Source: Pseudomonas entomophila L48
GTDB lineage: Bacteria > Pseudomonadota > Gammaproteobacteria > Pseudomonadales > Pseudomonadaceae
Direction of reading: 5' to 3'
NCBI RefSeq assembly: GCF_000026105.1
Contig: NC_008027.1
Location: 3,238,501-3,302,500, forward strand
DNA: 64,000 bases
Position numbers and translations under genes: made by a program. Shown here piece by piece: positions 31,108 to 40,579 of the stretch (the first letter of the stretch is position 1; each line of letters opens with the position of its first letter). The notes under the pieces are model-generated. The model was not told the DNA's origin, did not search any database, and saw only the letters and a program-made list of their open reading frames with translations.

Positions 31108-31212
31108 TCAGTTGCTTTCGATGTAGAACTGGCGTGGTGGTGAACACGGTATCCCGCGCACGCTGCGGGCGAGGAAGTCACCAATGATCAGCTTGAACCC
31201 ATGGTATGTCAT
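31108..31212 (-). CDS. Possible 34-residue leader peptide upstream of hpd
   Basis: ATG at 31212 opens a 34-codon frame ending 34 bases before the hpd start (ending [10 protein letters not shown]). GAGAATGGG precedes it, a poor ribosome site. The 31074-31387 gap between hpd and the EAL gene otherwise holds only divergent promoter sequence. Coding status is uncertain, and no family was recognised. Confidence 0.25.
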   Translation of the reverse strand: MTYHGFKLIIGDFLARSVRGIPCSPPRQFYIESN

Positions 31213-31387
31213 ATGGACCCATTCTCGGCGGGTTTGATTCCCCGGGGAGCGGAGAACCTTATTCTTGTATTCGTAACCGGATTCTATAGTGCGTAAATCG
31301 GTTTGTCGCGCTTTAGTTCGCAGGGCCGCGCGACAAGCGGCTATCCTCTGCATAAATCACGTCCGTCCGTCCGAAGGTCCCCCGCGC

Positions 31388-32974
31388 ATGCCCCTGACAC
31401 CTAAACGCCCTGCCCGCTGGAGCTGGCGCATGTTGCTACCCTGGTGCGTGGGCGTGCTGCCGCTGCTGTGCGGGGTGGCGGTGATGCGCTGGCAGACCGA
31501 GCGCGAGCTACAGGCCAGCAGCGCGGCTACCGCCCGTGAAGTGGTAAAACACCTCGAGACTGTGCTCGACAGCCTCTCCATCGCCGCCCGTCACCTGCTG
31601 CCGAAGGCCGGCCAACCCTGCCAGGACGCGCAACTGGCGCTACGCATCGAGGTAACCCGCAACGCCTTCGTGCGCTCCACCAACCTGTTCGAACGCGACA
31701 CGCTGTATTGCTCCTCCCTGTTCGGCGATTTCGACGAGCCAGTGGACGCCAGTGACTACACCGGCGGGCAACTGTGGCTGATGGACGGCAACTCGGTCAC
31801 GCCTGGCCAGCCGCTACTGGCCTACCGCGTCAGCGAGGGTGACCGCGGCGCCATCACCACGGTGGATGGCAATCATCTGCTCACCGCCTTGCGCTTGATC
31901 GGCGAGGACGAAGAACTGCAGGTGCAGGTGGGCAACCACTGGATGGGCCGGGACGGCTTGGTACGCAACGGCACCCCGCCCGTCGCGGCCAGTGCGGCGG
32001 TAACCTTCTCCTCGACCCGCTACCCGATCAGCGTGCATGGCGGCTATGGGCCGGCCAAGCCAGGCGAACTGATGCGTTCACGCTACCCGGCCCTGCTCAG
32101 CCTGCTGCTGGTGCTGGGGATACTGGCCGGCGCCACCTGCCGCTGGCAGATCCGCCGCGCCTCCTCGCCCCGCGCCGAACTGCACCGGGCACTGGAGGCC
32201 GGCGAGTTCCTGCCCTACTTCCAGCCGGTGGTGCGCAAGGGCGACTACCACTGGGCCGGCGTCGAAGTGCTGATGCGCTGGCAACATCCGCGCGAAGGCC
32301 TGGTGCGCCCCGACCTGTTCATCCCCTACGCCGAGCACAGCGGGCAGATCGTCGCCATGACCCGCAGCCTGATGCTCAACACCGCGCAGGCCCTGGCCCC
32401 ACACGCCGAGCTGCTGGAGGACGGGTTCCACATCGGCATCAACATCACCGCCGACCATTGCCGCGACCTGGGCCTGCTCGACGACTGCCAGACCTTCCTC
32501 CAGCACTTCCCGCCCGGGCGCGTGGTGCTGACCCTGGAGCTGACCGAGCGCAAGCTGATCGAGCCGACCCCCGTCACCCTGGAATTGTTCGAAAAGCTTC
32601 ACGCGATGGGGGTGATGATCGCCCTCGACGACTTCGGCACCGGCCAGTCCAGCCTCAATTACCTGCGCCAGTTCAAGGTCGACTACCTGAAGATCGACCA
32701 GAGCTTCGTTGCCATGATCGGTGGCGATGCGCTCTCCCAGCACATCCTCGACACCATCATCGAACTGTCCGCCAAGCTGGGGCTGGGCATCGTCGCCGAA
32801 GGGGTCGAGACCGACATCCAGCGCGATTACCTGGCCCGCCACGGCGTGGACTTCCAGCAGGGCTACCTGTTCGCCCGGCCGATGCCGATCGCCGAGCTGC
32901 TCCTGGCCCTGGCCGCGCGCCCCGGCGGCCCGAGGTTGCCGCAAGGCGCGGCCCCTGAGATCATGCGCGGCTGA
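31388..32974 (+). CDS. Cyclic-di-GMP phosphodiesterase with CSS-motif periplasmic sensor and EAL domain
   Basis: 528 residues from ATG at 31388. A first membrane segment (about 15-35) is followed by a periplasmic CSS-motif region with TLYCSSLFGDF and a second Cys in QPCQDAQ. A second membrane segment lies near 235-255, then a cytoplasmic EAL domain. The signature reads EVLMRW (EVL in place of EAL), and the active-site loop DDFGTGQSS, the NITADHC segment, KIDQSF and EGVET are intact, so activity is expected. In E. coli PdeC-type proteins the Cys pair senses periplasmic redox state through DsbA/DsbB; the same is inferred here. Followed by the RarD-type permease 33 bases downstream. Confidence 0.9.
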   Translation: MPLTPKRPARWSWRMLLPWCVGVLPLLCGVAVMRWQTERELQASSAATAREVVKHLETVLDSLSIAARHLLPKAGQPCQDAQLALRIEVTRNAFVRSTNLFERDTLYCSSLFGDFDEPVDASDYTGGQLWLMDGNSVTPGQPLLAYRVSEGDRGAITTVDGNHLLTALRLIGEDEELQVQVGNHWMGRDGLVRNGTPPVAASAAVTFSSTRYPISVHGGYGPAKPGELMRSRYPALLSLLLVLGILAGATCRWQIRRASSPRAELHRALEAGEFLPYFQPVVRKGDYHWAGVEVLMRWQHPREGLVRPDLFIPYAEHSGQIVAMTRSLMLNTAQALAPHAELLEDGFHIGINITADHCRDLGLLDDCQTFLQHFPPGRVVLTLELTERKLIEPTPVTLELFEKLHAMGVMIALDDFGTGQSSLNYLRQFKVDYLKIDQSFVAMIGGDALSQHILDTIIELSAKLGLGIVAEGVETDIQRDYLARHGVDFQQGYLFARPMPIAELLLALAARPGGPRLPQGAAPEIMRG

Positions 32975-33007
32975 TCCCACCGCTCACTTCCCGTTTTCGA
33001 GGCATTC

Positions 33008-33895
33008 GTGTCAAAAGGCATTGTTTCGTCGGTCATGGCGTCCTGTCTGTTCGCCGTGATGTACTTCTATACCTCCTTCCTCACGCCCCTGGACGGTGAA
33101 GAGATCTTCGGCTGGCGAACCTTGCTGACCCTGCCCTGCCTTACCTTGTTCATGCTCGTTTCCAAGGACTGGAAGCGCGTCGGCGAGCTGCTGGGGCGTG
33201 TCCGACGCACGCCGCTCCTGCTGCTGGGCATGGTCGGCACTTCCTGGCTGATGGGCGTGCAGCTATGGCTGTTCCTTTGGGCGCCGTTGCACGGGCGCAG
33301 CCTGGAAGTTTCGATGGGCTATTTCCTGCTGCCGCTGGCCATGGTCCTGACCGGGCGGCTGGTGTATGGCGAGCGCCTGTCACGCCTGCAGAAAGTGGCG
33401 GTGAGCTGCGCGGCCCTGGGCGTGGGCCACGAGCTGTACCAGCATGGCAGCTTCGCCTGGGAGACGCTGCTGGTGATGATCGGCTACCCGATCTATTTCG
33501 TCCTGCGCCGCCGCTGCCGCACCGACCACCTCGGTGGCCTGTGGTGCGACATGTGCCTGCTGCTGCCCTGGGCCCTGTACTTCGTGATCCAGGGCCCGCT
33601 GTCGGCGGCCGACCTTGCCGAACACCCCGGCCTGTACGGGCTGATCCCAATGCTCGGGGCGATCAGTGCCTGCGCCCTGATCGCCTACGTGCTGGCCAGC
33701 CGCCTGTTGCCGTTCAGCCTGTTCGGCCTGCTCAGCTACGTCGAGCCGGTGCTGCTGGTGGGTGTCGCCCTGCTGCTGGGCGAGACCATCGGCCCGGACC
33801 AGTGGCTCACCTACCTGCCGATCTGGGCCGCCGTGCTGGTGCTGGTGCTCGAAGGTTTCAAGCACCTGCTGCGCCAGCGTCGGCGCTCGGTGTAA
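33008..33895 (+). CDS. EamA/RarD-family drug/metabolite transporter
   Basis: 295 residues from a GTG at 33008 with GAGG upstream. About ten hydrophobic segments are spread across the chain. The pattern of a short first half, [13 protein letters not shown] and a positively charged C-terminus matches the RarD group of the EamA superfamily (inner-membrane permeases). Substrate unknown. Probably co-transcribed with the EAL gene. Its last 38 bases overlap the 3' end of the convergent TerC-type gene. Confidence 0.88.
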   Translation: MSKGIVSSVMASCLFAVMYFYTSFLTPLDGEEIFGWRTLLTLPCLTLFMLVSKDWKRVGELLGRVRRTPLLLLGMVGTSWLMGVQLWLFLWAPLHGRSLEVSMGYFLLPLAMVLTGRLVYGERLSRLQKVAVSCAALGVGHELYQHGSFAWETLLVMIGYPIYFVLRRRCRTDHLGGLWCDMCLLLPWALYFVIQGPLSAADLAEHPGLYGLIPMLGAISACALIAYVLASRLLPFSLFGLLSYVEPVLLVGVALLLGETIGPDQWLTYLPIWAAVLVLVLEGFKHLLRQRRRSV

Positions 33896-35429
33896 GGCGC
33901 ACCTGGCGCACCCGCCGCTCCTCCACCGCGACCACGGTCAGGGTCCAGCCGTTCCAGGCCAGCCGGTCGCCGACCACCGGCAAGCGATCCAGCAAGCTCA
34001 TCACCAGGCCCGCGAGGGTCTGGTAGTCCTCGGTGGCGCGGGCGGCGAAGCCTGTCCGTGCCTGGATCTGGGCCAGGTTGAGGGCGCCACTGACCACGAA
34101 GCCGCCGTCCTCCTCGACCACGCCCGGCCCCTCGACCTCGCTGGCATCCGGCAGCTCGCCGGCAATCGACTCGAGGATGTCGGTCATGGTCAGCACGCCG
34201 GTGAAATCACCGAACTCGTTGACCACGAAAGCGATGTGCGTGGACTGCCCGCGCATCTGCTCCAGGGCGTTGAGGATACTGAAGCTCTCCAGCAGGTTGA
34301 GCGGTGCCCGCGCCAGGCTTTCCAGGTCCGGCTGATTGCCGGCCAGCAGTTCCCTGAGCAGCTCTTTCTTGTGCACGAAGCCCAGCGGCTCTTCGACCCG
34401 GCCATCGCGGATCAGCGGCAGGCGCGAGTACGACGAGTTGACCAGCACCTGGGTGATGGCCTCGGCGGGCTGCGACAGGTCGACCATGTCGACCTTGGCG
34501 CGCACGGTCATCAGCGTGCGGATCGGCCGCTCGGCCAGGTTCAGCACGCCACTGATCATCACCCGCTCGCGGCGGTCGAAGACCACCTGCTCGTCGCCAC
34601 CGTCCACCAGGTCGGCGATTTCCTCGCCCAGCTCGTCGGCTTCCACCCGGCGCCCGCCCATCAGGCGCAACACGGCATGGGCGGTGCGCTCACGCAGCGG
34701 CCGGTGCTGCTGCAGGCTGCGCTTGCGGCGGGCACGGGCCAGTTGGTTGAACAGTTCGATCAGCAGCGAGAAGCCGATGGCCGCGTACAGGTAGCCTTTC
34801 GGGATATGGAAGCCCAGGCCCTCGGCGGTCAGGCTGAAGCCGATCATCATCAGGAAGCCCAGGCACAGCATGATCACCGTCGGGTGGGCGTTGACGAAGC
34901 GGGTCAGCGGCTTGCTGGCGACGATCATGATGCCGATGGAGAAGATCACCGCGATCATCATCACCGACAGCTGTTCGACCATGCCCACCGCGGTGATCAC
35001 CGCATCCAGCGAGAACACCGCGTCGAGCACCACGATCTGCGCCACGATCGGCCAGAACGCGGCATGGCGCGTCACGCCACCGGACTGGGCGACATGCCCT
35101 TCCAGGCGCTCGTGCAGCTCCATGGTGGCCTTGAACAACAGGAACACGCCACCGAACAGCATGATCAGGTCACGGCCGGAGAAGGTCTTGCCGAAGATGT
35201 CGATCAACGGCGCGGTCAGGGTCACCATCCACGAGATGCTGGCCAGCAAGCCCAGGCGCATGATCAGCGCCAGGGACAGGCCGATCACCCGCGCGCGGTC
35301 GCGCTGATGCGGCGGCAGCTTGTCCGCCAGGATGGCAATGAACACCAGGTTGTCGATACCCAGCACCAGCTCGAGGACGATCAGCGTCAACAGGCCCAGC
35401 CAGGCCGTGGGGTCGGCTAGCCATTCCAT
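33858..35429 (-). CDS. TerC family membrane protein with CBS pair and CorC/HlyC domain (YoaE/YegH type)
   Basis: 523 residues. The N-terminal part (1-235) has about seven membrane segments with TerC acidic motifs ([27 protein letters not shown]). Residues about 300-425 form a CBS pair ([44 protein letters not shown]). Residues about 435-515 form a CorC_HlyC/transporter-associated domain. TerC proteins are implicated in metal (Mn) export or metalation of exported enzymes; the function of the YoaE branch is not established. It overlaps the convergent permease gene by 38 bases. No yybP-ykoY-like leader was recognised upstream. Confidence 0.93.
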   Translation of the reverse strand: MEWLADPTAWLGLLTLIVLELVLGIDNLVFIAILADKLPPHQRDRARVIGLSLALIMRLGLLASISWMVTLTAPLIDIFGKTFSGRDLIMLFGGVFLLFKATMELHERLEGHVAQSGGVTRHAAFWPIVAQIVVLDAVFSLDAVITAVGMVEQLSVMMIAVIFSIGIMIVASKPLTRFVNAHPTVIMLCLGFLMMIGFSLTAEGLGFHIPKGYLYAAIGFSLLIELFNQLARARRKRSLQQHRPLRERTAHAVLRLMGGRRVEADELGEEIADLVDGGDEQVVFDRRERVMISGVLNLAERPIRTLMTVRAKVDMVDLSQPAEAITQVLVNSSYSRLPLIRDGRVEEPLGFVHKKELLRELLAGNQPDLESLARAPLNLLESFSILNALEQMRGQSTHIAFVVNEFGDFTGVLTMTDILESIAGELPDASEVEGPGVVEEDGGFVVSGALNLAQIQARTGFAARATEDYQTLAGLVMSLLDRLPVVGDRLAWNGWTLTVVAVEERRVRQVRLTPSADAGAAGA

Positions 35430-35624
35430 CAGCGGGTACTCACAGGGGATGCGTCACGGGGACGGCGGAAGGTTGGCCGGGACGGCCGGGGACTGGGGGG
35501 CTCCGCGAAGGTGCTCATATAGACCTTGTTCGAAAAATGGGATGTCGATCCTACAATCGAAGCAGATTTTTCCGATAGCGCGAAACTATTACAAAAGCTG
35601 TAACAACCCTGGGTACGCTGAACC

Positions 35625-35710
35625 CTGTAGGAGCGGCTTCAGCCGCGATGCAGGCGACGCGGGCTGCCACCCGCTGCGCGGGTGATCGCGGCTAAAGCCG
35701 CTCCTACAGA
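35625..35710. repeat. REP pair, GCGGCTTCAGCCGC family
   Basis: CTGTAGGAGCGGCTTCAGCC and its inverted partner (ending CCGCTCCTACAG) flank a GC-rich loop. It lies in the 389-base gap 35430-35818 between divergent genes. The gap also holds a dyad TTACA-N5-TGTAA near 35589-35603 and a TACAAT -10-like box near 35779 ahead of rlhA. Confidence 0.85.
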
Positions 35711-35818
35711 GGTCGTGCCAGATCATCGAGAACCGGCCTCCCGGCAGAGCAAGGATGCTCCCGCGTCAAATCACCGCTACAATGCCCGCCTTACCGTGAC
35801 AGCCCGACCTATAACGAC

Positions 35819-37822
35819 ATGTCCCTTCCAAAGAACCACCTGGAACTGCTCAGCCCTGCCCGTGACGTGAGCATCGCCCGCGAGGCGATCCTGCACGGCG
35901 CTGATGCCATCTACATCGGCGGCCCGAGCTTCGGCGCGCGCCACAACGCCTGCAACGACGTCAGCGATATCGCCGAGCTGGTGGAATTCGCCCGCCGCTA
36001 CCACGCGCGCGTGTTCACCACCATCAACACCATCCTCCACGACAACGAATTGGAGCCCGCGCGCAAGCTGATCCACCAGCTGTACGACGCCGGTGTCGAC
36101 GCGCTGATCGTCCAGGACCTGGGGGTGATGGAGCTGGATATCCCGCCCATCGAGCTGCACGCCAGCACCCAGACCGACATCCGCACCCTGGAGCGCGCCA
36201 GGTTCCTCGACCAGGCCGGTTTCTCGCAGCTGGTGCTGGCCCGCGAGCTGAACCTGCAGCAGATCCGCGCCATCGCCGCCGAAACCGACGCGGCCATCGA
36301 GTTCTTCATCCACGGCGCGCTGTGCGTGGCCTTCTCCGGCCAGTGCAACATCTCCCACGCCCAGACCGGGCGCAGCGCCAACCGCGGCGACTGCTCCCAG
36401 GCCTGCCGCCTGCCGTACACCCTCAAGGACGACCAGGGCCGCGTGGTGGCCTTCGAGAAACACCTGCTGTCGATGAAGGACAACAACCAGACCGCCAACC
36501 TGCGCGACCTGGTCGATGCCGGCGTGCGCTCGTTCAAGATCGAGGGCCGCTACAAGGATGTGGGCTATGTGAAGAACATCACCGCCCACTACCGCAAGGA
36601 GCTCGACGCGATTCTCGAAGACCGCCCGGCGCTGGCCCGTGCCTCCAGCGGGCGCACCGAGCACTTCTTCGTGCCGGACCCGGACAAGACCTTCCACCGC
36701 GGCAGCACCGACTACTTCGTCAGTGATCGCAAGATCGACATCGGCGCCTTCGACTCCCCCACTTTCACCGGCCTGCCGGTGGGCGTGGTCGAGAAAGTCG
36801 GCAAGCGCGACCTGCTGGTAGCCACCGATGTGCCGCTGACCAACGGTGACGGCCTCAACGTGCTGGTCAAGCGCGAAGTGGTCGGCTTCCGCGCCAACAT
36901 CGCCGAGCTCAAGAGCGAGTCCGAGGAAGACGGCCAGAAGCGCTACCGCTACCGCGTCGAGCCCAACGAGATGCCCGAGGGCCTGCACAAGCTGCGCCCC
37001 AACCACCCGTTGTCGCGCAACCTCGACCATAACTGGCAGCAAGCCCTGCAGCGCACCTCCGCCGAGCGCCGCGTCGGTGTCGAGTGGCATGCGGTACTGC
37101 GTGAACAGCGCCTGATGCTCACCCTCAGCAGTGAAGAGGGAGTCAGTGTGCAAGTGGCCCTCGATGGGCCATTCGGTGCCGCCAACAAGCCACAGCAGGC
37201 GTTGGACCAACTGCACGACCTGCTTGGCCAGCTGGGCACCACGATGTACCACGCCACGGCCATCGAGCTCGACGCGCCGCAGGCCTACTTCATCCCCAAC
37301 TCGCAGCTCAAGGCATTGCGCCGCGAAGCCATCGAGGCGCTGACCGAAGCGCGGGTCAAGGCGCACCCGCGTGGCGGGCGCAAGGCCGAGACCACGCCGC
37401 CGCCGGTGTACCCCGAGTCGCACCTGTCGTTCCTGGCCAACGTCTACAACCAGAAGGCCCGCGACTTCTACCACCGCCATGGCGTGCAGCTGATCGACGC
37501 GGCCTACGAGGCCCACGAAGAACATGGCGAAGTGCCAGTGATGATCACCAAGCACTGCCTGCGCTTCTCCTTCAACCTGTGCCCCAAGCAGGCCAAGGGC
37601 GTCACCGGCGTGCGTACCAAGGTCGCGCCGATGCAGCTGATCCAGGGCGACGAGGTGCTGACCCTGAAGTTCGACTGCAAGCCGTGCGAGATGCATGTAG
37701 TCGGCAAGATGAAGGGCCATATCATCGACCTGCCGCCCCCAGGTAGCGCGGCGGTGGCACAGGTGGTCGGGCATATCAGCCCGGAAGACCTGCTCAAGAC
37801 CATCCCCCGCGCCCCTCACTAA
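35819..37822 (+). CDS. rlhA: U32-family protein, 23S rRNA 5-hydroxycytidine synthase RlhA-like
   Basis: 667 residues, close to E. coli RlhA/YdcP. The N-terminal U32 barrel starts LELLSPARDVSIAREAILHGADAIYIGG. The family signature with conserved Cys residues is GQCNISHAQTGRSANRGDCSQACR (about 178-201). A DUF3656-like middle region follows, and a C-terminal cysteine set lies in HCLRFSFNLCPK and FDCKPCEMH. In E. coli RlhA hydroxylates C2501 of 23S rRNA using prephenate-dependent iron-sulfur chemistry; the same role is inferred. It is monocistronic with REP arrays on both sides. Confidence 0.92.
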   Translation: MSLPKNHLELLSPARDVSIAREAILHGADAIYIGGPSFGARHNACNDVSDIAELVEFARRYHARVFTTINTILHDNELEPARKLIHQLYDAGVDALIVQDLGVMELDIPPIELHASTQTDIRTLERARFLDQAGFSQLVLARELNLQQIRAIAAETDAAIEFFIHGALCVAFSGQCNISHAQTGRSANRGDCSQACRLPYTLKDDQGRVVAFEKHLLSMKDNNQTANLRDLVDAGVRSFKIEGRYKDVGYVKNITAHYRKELDAILEDRPALARASSGRTEHFFVPDPDKTFHRGSTDYFVSDRKIDIGAFDSPTFTGLPVGVVEKVGKRDLLVATDVPLTNGDGLNVLVKREVVGFRANIAELKSESEEDGQKRYRYRVEPNEMPEGLHKLRPNHPLSRNLDHNWQQALQRTSAERRVGVEWHAVLREQRLMLTLSSEEGVSVQVALDGPFGAANKPQQALDQLHDLLGQLGTTMYHATAIELDAPQAYFIPNSQLKALRREAIEALTEARVKAHPRGGRKAETTPPPVYPESHLSFLANVYNQKARDFYHRHGVQLIDAAYEAHEEHGEVPVMITKHCLRFSFNLCPKQAKGVTGVRTKVAPMQLIQGDEVLTLKFDCKPCEMHVVGKMKGHIIDLPPPGSAAVAQVVGHISPEDLLKTIPRAPH

Positions 37823-37836
37823 GCGGGTTGCCCCCT

Positions 37837-37923
37837 CTGTAGGAGCCGGCTTGCCGGCGAACACCGGCGCAGCCGGTGCCAGACACCGCGTTGTCCGGTT
37901 CGCCGGCAAGCCGGCTCCTACAG
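37837..37923. repeat. REP pair, CCGGCTTGCCGGC family (may terminate rlhA)
   Basis: CTGTAGGAGCCGGCTTGCCG and its inverted partner lie just downstream of the rlhA stop, forming a long stable hairpin. Confidence 0.85.
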
Positions 37924-37943
37924 GTCAATAGAATTAAGAATGG

Positions 37944-37971
37944 CTCATATGAGCTAATTTCGTCTCATATG
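37944..37971. promoter_or_regulatory. Palindrome CTCATATGAG plus half-repeat CTCATATG upstream of the NfxB-like gene
   Basis: A perfect 10-base palindrome at 37944-37953 is repeated 20 bases on (37964-37971), next to a -10-like TATAGT at 37973-37978. Two sites two helical turns apart at a promoter suggest an operator, perhaps for autoregulation by the adjacent regulator. Confidence 0.55.
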
Positions 37972-38045
37972 TTATAGTCCACGATCTTTCGTCAACCTTC
38001 GCCCGCCATCGGAACCTGCGGGCGATCATCGACTCGAGGTCATTC

Positions 38046-38603
38046 ATGCGTAGATCCCTCCAAGAAGAACGCCTGCTCAAGGCGCTGGCCCACGCCATCG
38101 TGATCCAGCCGCGCGCCACCCTCAAGGAACTGGCGGAAACCGCCGGCGTCAGCAAGGCCACCCTGCACCGCTTCTGCGGCACCCGTGAAAACCTGGTGAA
38201 CCTGCTCGAAGACCACGGCGAGCACGTGCTCAACCTGGTCATCCAGGAGGCCGACCTGGAACGCGCCGAACCCCTGGACGCCCTGCGCCACCTGATCGCC
38301 GAACACCTCAAGCATCGTGAAATGCTGGTGTTCCTGATGTTCCAGTACCGCCCCGACACGCTGCTCGGCAACGCCGAAGACCGCCGTTGGGAGGCCTACA
38401 CCCAGGCCATGGATGCGTTCTTCCTGCGCGCCCAGCAGATGGGCGTGCTGCGTATCGACATCAGCGCGGCGGTGTTCACCGAGATGTTCATGACCATGAT
38501 CTACGGCATGGTCGACGCCGAGCGCCGCGGGCGCGCGGCCAGCGCCAACACCGCCCAGGCGCTGGAGCAACTGTTCCTGAACGGGGCGCGTACGCCTGCC
38601 TGA
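38046..38603 (+). CDS. nfxB: NfxB-like transcriptional repressor, no efflux operon adjacent
   Basis: 185 residues. The N-terminal HTH (ATLKELAETAGVSKATLHRFCGTRENL, about 26-51) is TetR-like. The whole chain closely resembles P. aeruginosa NfxB as remembered, including HREMLVFLMFQYRPD and VYGMVDAERRGRAAS-type segments. NfxB represses mexCD-oprJ and its own gene. Here no RND pump gene lies on either side: rlhA is upstream and a convergent LysR gene starts 4 bases beyond its stop. Targets are therefore unknown and may be elsewhere on the chromosome. The palindromes upstream may be its operator. Confidence 0.72.
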   Translation: MRRSLQEERLLKALAHAIVIQPRATLKELAETAGVSKATLHRFCGTRENLVNLLEDHGEHVLNLVIQEADLERAEPLDALRHLIAEHLKHREMLVFLMFQYRPDTLLGNAEDRRWEAYTQAMDAFFLRAQQMGVLRIDISAAVFTEMFMTMIYGMVDAERRGRAASANTAQALEQLFLNGARTPA

Positions 38604-38606
38604 ACG

Positions 38607-39485
38607 TCAGGCCAGCTGTGCCACGATCACCTCGGCGAGCGCCCGCACCCGCCGTGGCTGCACCCGGGTCGGCGGGTAGACGATCTGCAGCGCGATCTCG
38701 CCCGCGCCATAGGCCGCCAGCACTTCCACCAACCGGCCGCTGTCCAGGTCGGCCTGCACATCGCGGATCGACTTCAGGCACAGGCCATGCCCGGCCAACG
38801 CCCAGCGGCGCACCTGCTCGCCATTGTTGGCCACCCGCCGCCCGCTGACCCGCACGGGGTACGCTTTGCCCTCCAGGCGAAATGGCCAGGTGCGTTCGGC
38901 ATGGATGCCAAAGCGCATCACAATGCAGTCGTGGCCCGCTAGCTCATCGGGATGGGCCGGAATGCCATGGCGTTGCAGGTACTCCGGCGCGGCACACACC
39001 ACCCTGCGGTTGTTCCCCAGCGCCCGCGCGCGCAACGAGCTATCGGCCAGGGTGCCGTAGCGAATGGCGAAATCGATGCCCTGCCCCACCAGGTCGATGT
39101 AGCCGTCGGTAAGGTCGAGGTCGATGGCCACCTGCGGGTGGTCCGCCAGGAACCGGTCAAGGATCGGCGCGATGACGTTCTGCCCCAGGTCGACCGGCGC
39201 GCTCAGGCGGATCAACCCGGCGATGTTCTCGCTGCCATGCCGGATACGCCCCTCCAACTCGTCGGCCTCCGCCAGCAGGCGCCGCGCGCCATCGGCCAAT
39301 ACGCGGCCTTCATCGGTGAGGTTGAGCGAACGCGTGGTACGGGTGAGCAGCGCCACGCCGTAATGGGCCTCCAGGGCCGCCAGGCGTTCGGACACCGTCG
39401 CCGGCGACAGCCCCCGTTCACGGCCTGCGGCCGACAGGCTGCCTTTCTCGATGATGGCCAGGAACAGCGCCAGGTTATCCAGCAT
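38607..39485 (-). CDS. LysR-family transcriptional regulator
   Basis: 292 residues. The N-terminal HTH (LSAAGRERGLSPATVSERLAALE) is followed by the LysR effector domain; the layout, with LIRLSAPVDLGQNVIAPILDRFLADHP, is that of the CrgA/DmlR-like subgroup. It is divergent from the Tat-exported deacetylase gene with 107 bases between the starts, which makes that gene its likely target. Its stop lies 4 bases from the stop of the convergent NfxB-like gene. Effector unknown. Confidence 0.92.
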   Translation of the reverse strand: MLDNLALFLAIIEKGSLSAAGRERGLSPATVSERLAALEAHYGVALLTRTTRSLNLTDEGRVLADGARRLLAEADELEGRIRHGSENIAGLIRLSAPVDLGQNVIAPILDRFLADHPQVAIDLDLTDGYIDLVGQGIDFAIRYGTLADSSLRARALGNNRRVVCAAPEYLQRHGIPAHPDELAGHDCIVMRFGIHAERTWPFRLEGKAYPVRVSGRRVANNGEQVRRWALAGHGLCLKSIRDVQADLDSGRLVEVLAAYGAGEIALQIVYPPTRVQPRRVRALAEVIVAQLA

Positions 39486-39592
39486 GGTCTTCGATTTTTC
39501 CGAAATATGTATTTGGTTATCGCCTGATTATTGGCGATTTCACCACTAATTACACTGGCGCCTCCCAAACCCACACCATCGGGAGACCATCG

Positions 39593-40573
39593 ATGACCAG
39601 CAGAAGAGACTTCGTCAAAGGCACCCTCGTCGGCGGCATCGCCGCAGCGGCCGCAGGCGCGGTGCTGACCAGTGGCGCCGCCACGTCACCGCGCAACAGC
39701 CCCGCCCCGGCGGGCGGTGGCGGGCCGTTCTGGCCCAACGGCGCGCAACTGGTGATCTCGATCTCGTTGCAGTTCGAGTCGGGCAGCCAGCCCGCCCACG
39801 CCGAAAGCCCGTTCCCGCCACTGGACGCACGCTACCCGGACACCATTGCCCCCAGCTGGTACCGCTATGGCCCGCAGGAAGGCGTGCCACGCCTGCTCGA
39901 CCTGTTCGACCGGCATGGCATCAAGGTCACCTCGCACATGGTCGGCAAGGCCGTCGAAGCCTACCCGGAGCTTGCCGCCGAAGTGGTGCGTCGCGGCCAC
40001 GAAGCCGCGGCCCATGGCTTGTACTGGGCACCGCAATACAGCCTGACGCCCGCCGAGGAACGCCGTCACTACGAACAGGCCTCGGCCATCGTCGAACGGG
40101 TGACCGGCCAGCGCCCGGTGGGCTTCAACGCGTTCTGGATGCGCCACTCCCGGGACACCCTGAACATCCTCCAGGACCTGGGCTTCCTGTACCACATCGA
40201 CGACCTGTCGCGGGACGAACCGTCGATTACCCCGGTGCGCGGCAAACCCTTCGTCGTGGTGCCCTACACCCTGCGCAACAACGATATCGGCCGCATCGCC
40301 GGTTCCACCGCGATGACCGGCGCCGCCCTGCTGCAGGAGCTCAAGGACGAGTTCGACGTGCTGTATGCCGAAGGCCGCCAACGGCGCCGGCTGATGTCGC
40401 TGTCGGCCCACGACCGCATCGGCGGCACGCCAACCGTGGCGCGCGCCCTCGACCAGTTCATCGCCTACGCCAAATCCCATCCAGGCGTGGCCTTCCTGCG
40501 CAAGGACGAGATCGCCCGTTGGACCCTGGCCCAGGGCAATGCGCCGCTCAACCCGGCCAGGGTCTTCGATTGA
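39593..40573 (+). CDS. Polysaccharide deacetylase family protein with Tat signal (PuuE-like)
   Basis: 326 residues. The N-terminus MTSRRDFVKGTLVGGIAAAA carries a twin-arginine motif and a hydrophobic stretch, so export in folded form is expected. The NodB-like barrel follows: VISISLQFESGS replaces the usual TFDDG motif, as in the PuuE/allantoinase-like branch, and HGIKVTSHMVGKAVE and GHEAAAHGLYW supply the conserved His region. Members act on allantoin-type amides or on N-acetyl sugars. Export argues against purine catabolism in the cytoplasm. Divergent from the LysR gene and convergent with the SnoaL-like gene (6-base gap). Confidence 0.88.
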   Translation: MTSRRDFVKGTLVGGIAAAAAGAVLTSGAATSPRNSPAPAGGGGPFWPNGAQLVISISLQFESGSQPAHAESPFPPLDARYPDTIAPSWYRYGPQEGVPRLLDLFDRHGIKVTSHMVGKAVEAYPELAAEVVRRGHEAAAHGLYWAPQYSLTPAEERRHYEQASAIVERVTGQRPVGFNAFWMRHSRDTLNILQDLGFLYHIDDLSRDEPSITPVRGKPFVVVPYTLRNNDIGRIAGSTAMTGAALLQELKDEFDVLYAEGRQRRRLMSLSAHDRIGGTPTVARALDQFIAYAKSHPGVAFLRKDEIARWTLAQGNAPLNPARVFD

Positions 40574-40579
40574 TTGAAC

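Noticed and set aside
35430..35520. Possible Mn-sensing (yybP-ykoY) leader before the TerC-type gene
   Set aside because: TerC genes sometimes have one, but the conserved motif blocks are absent and the leader is only a short GC-rich stretch.
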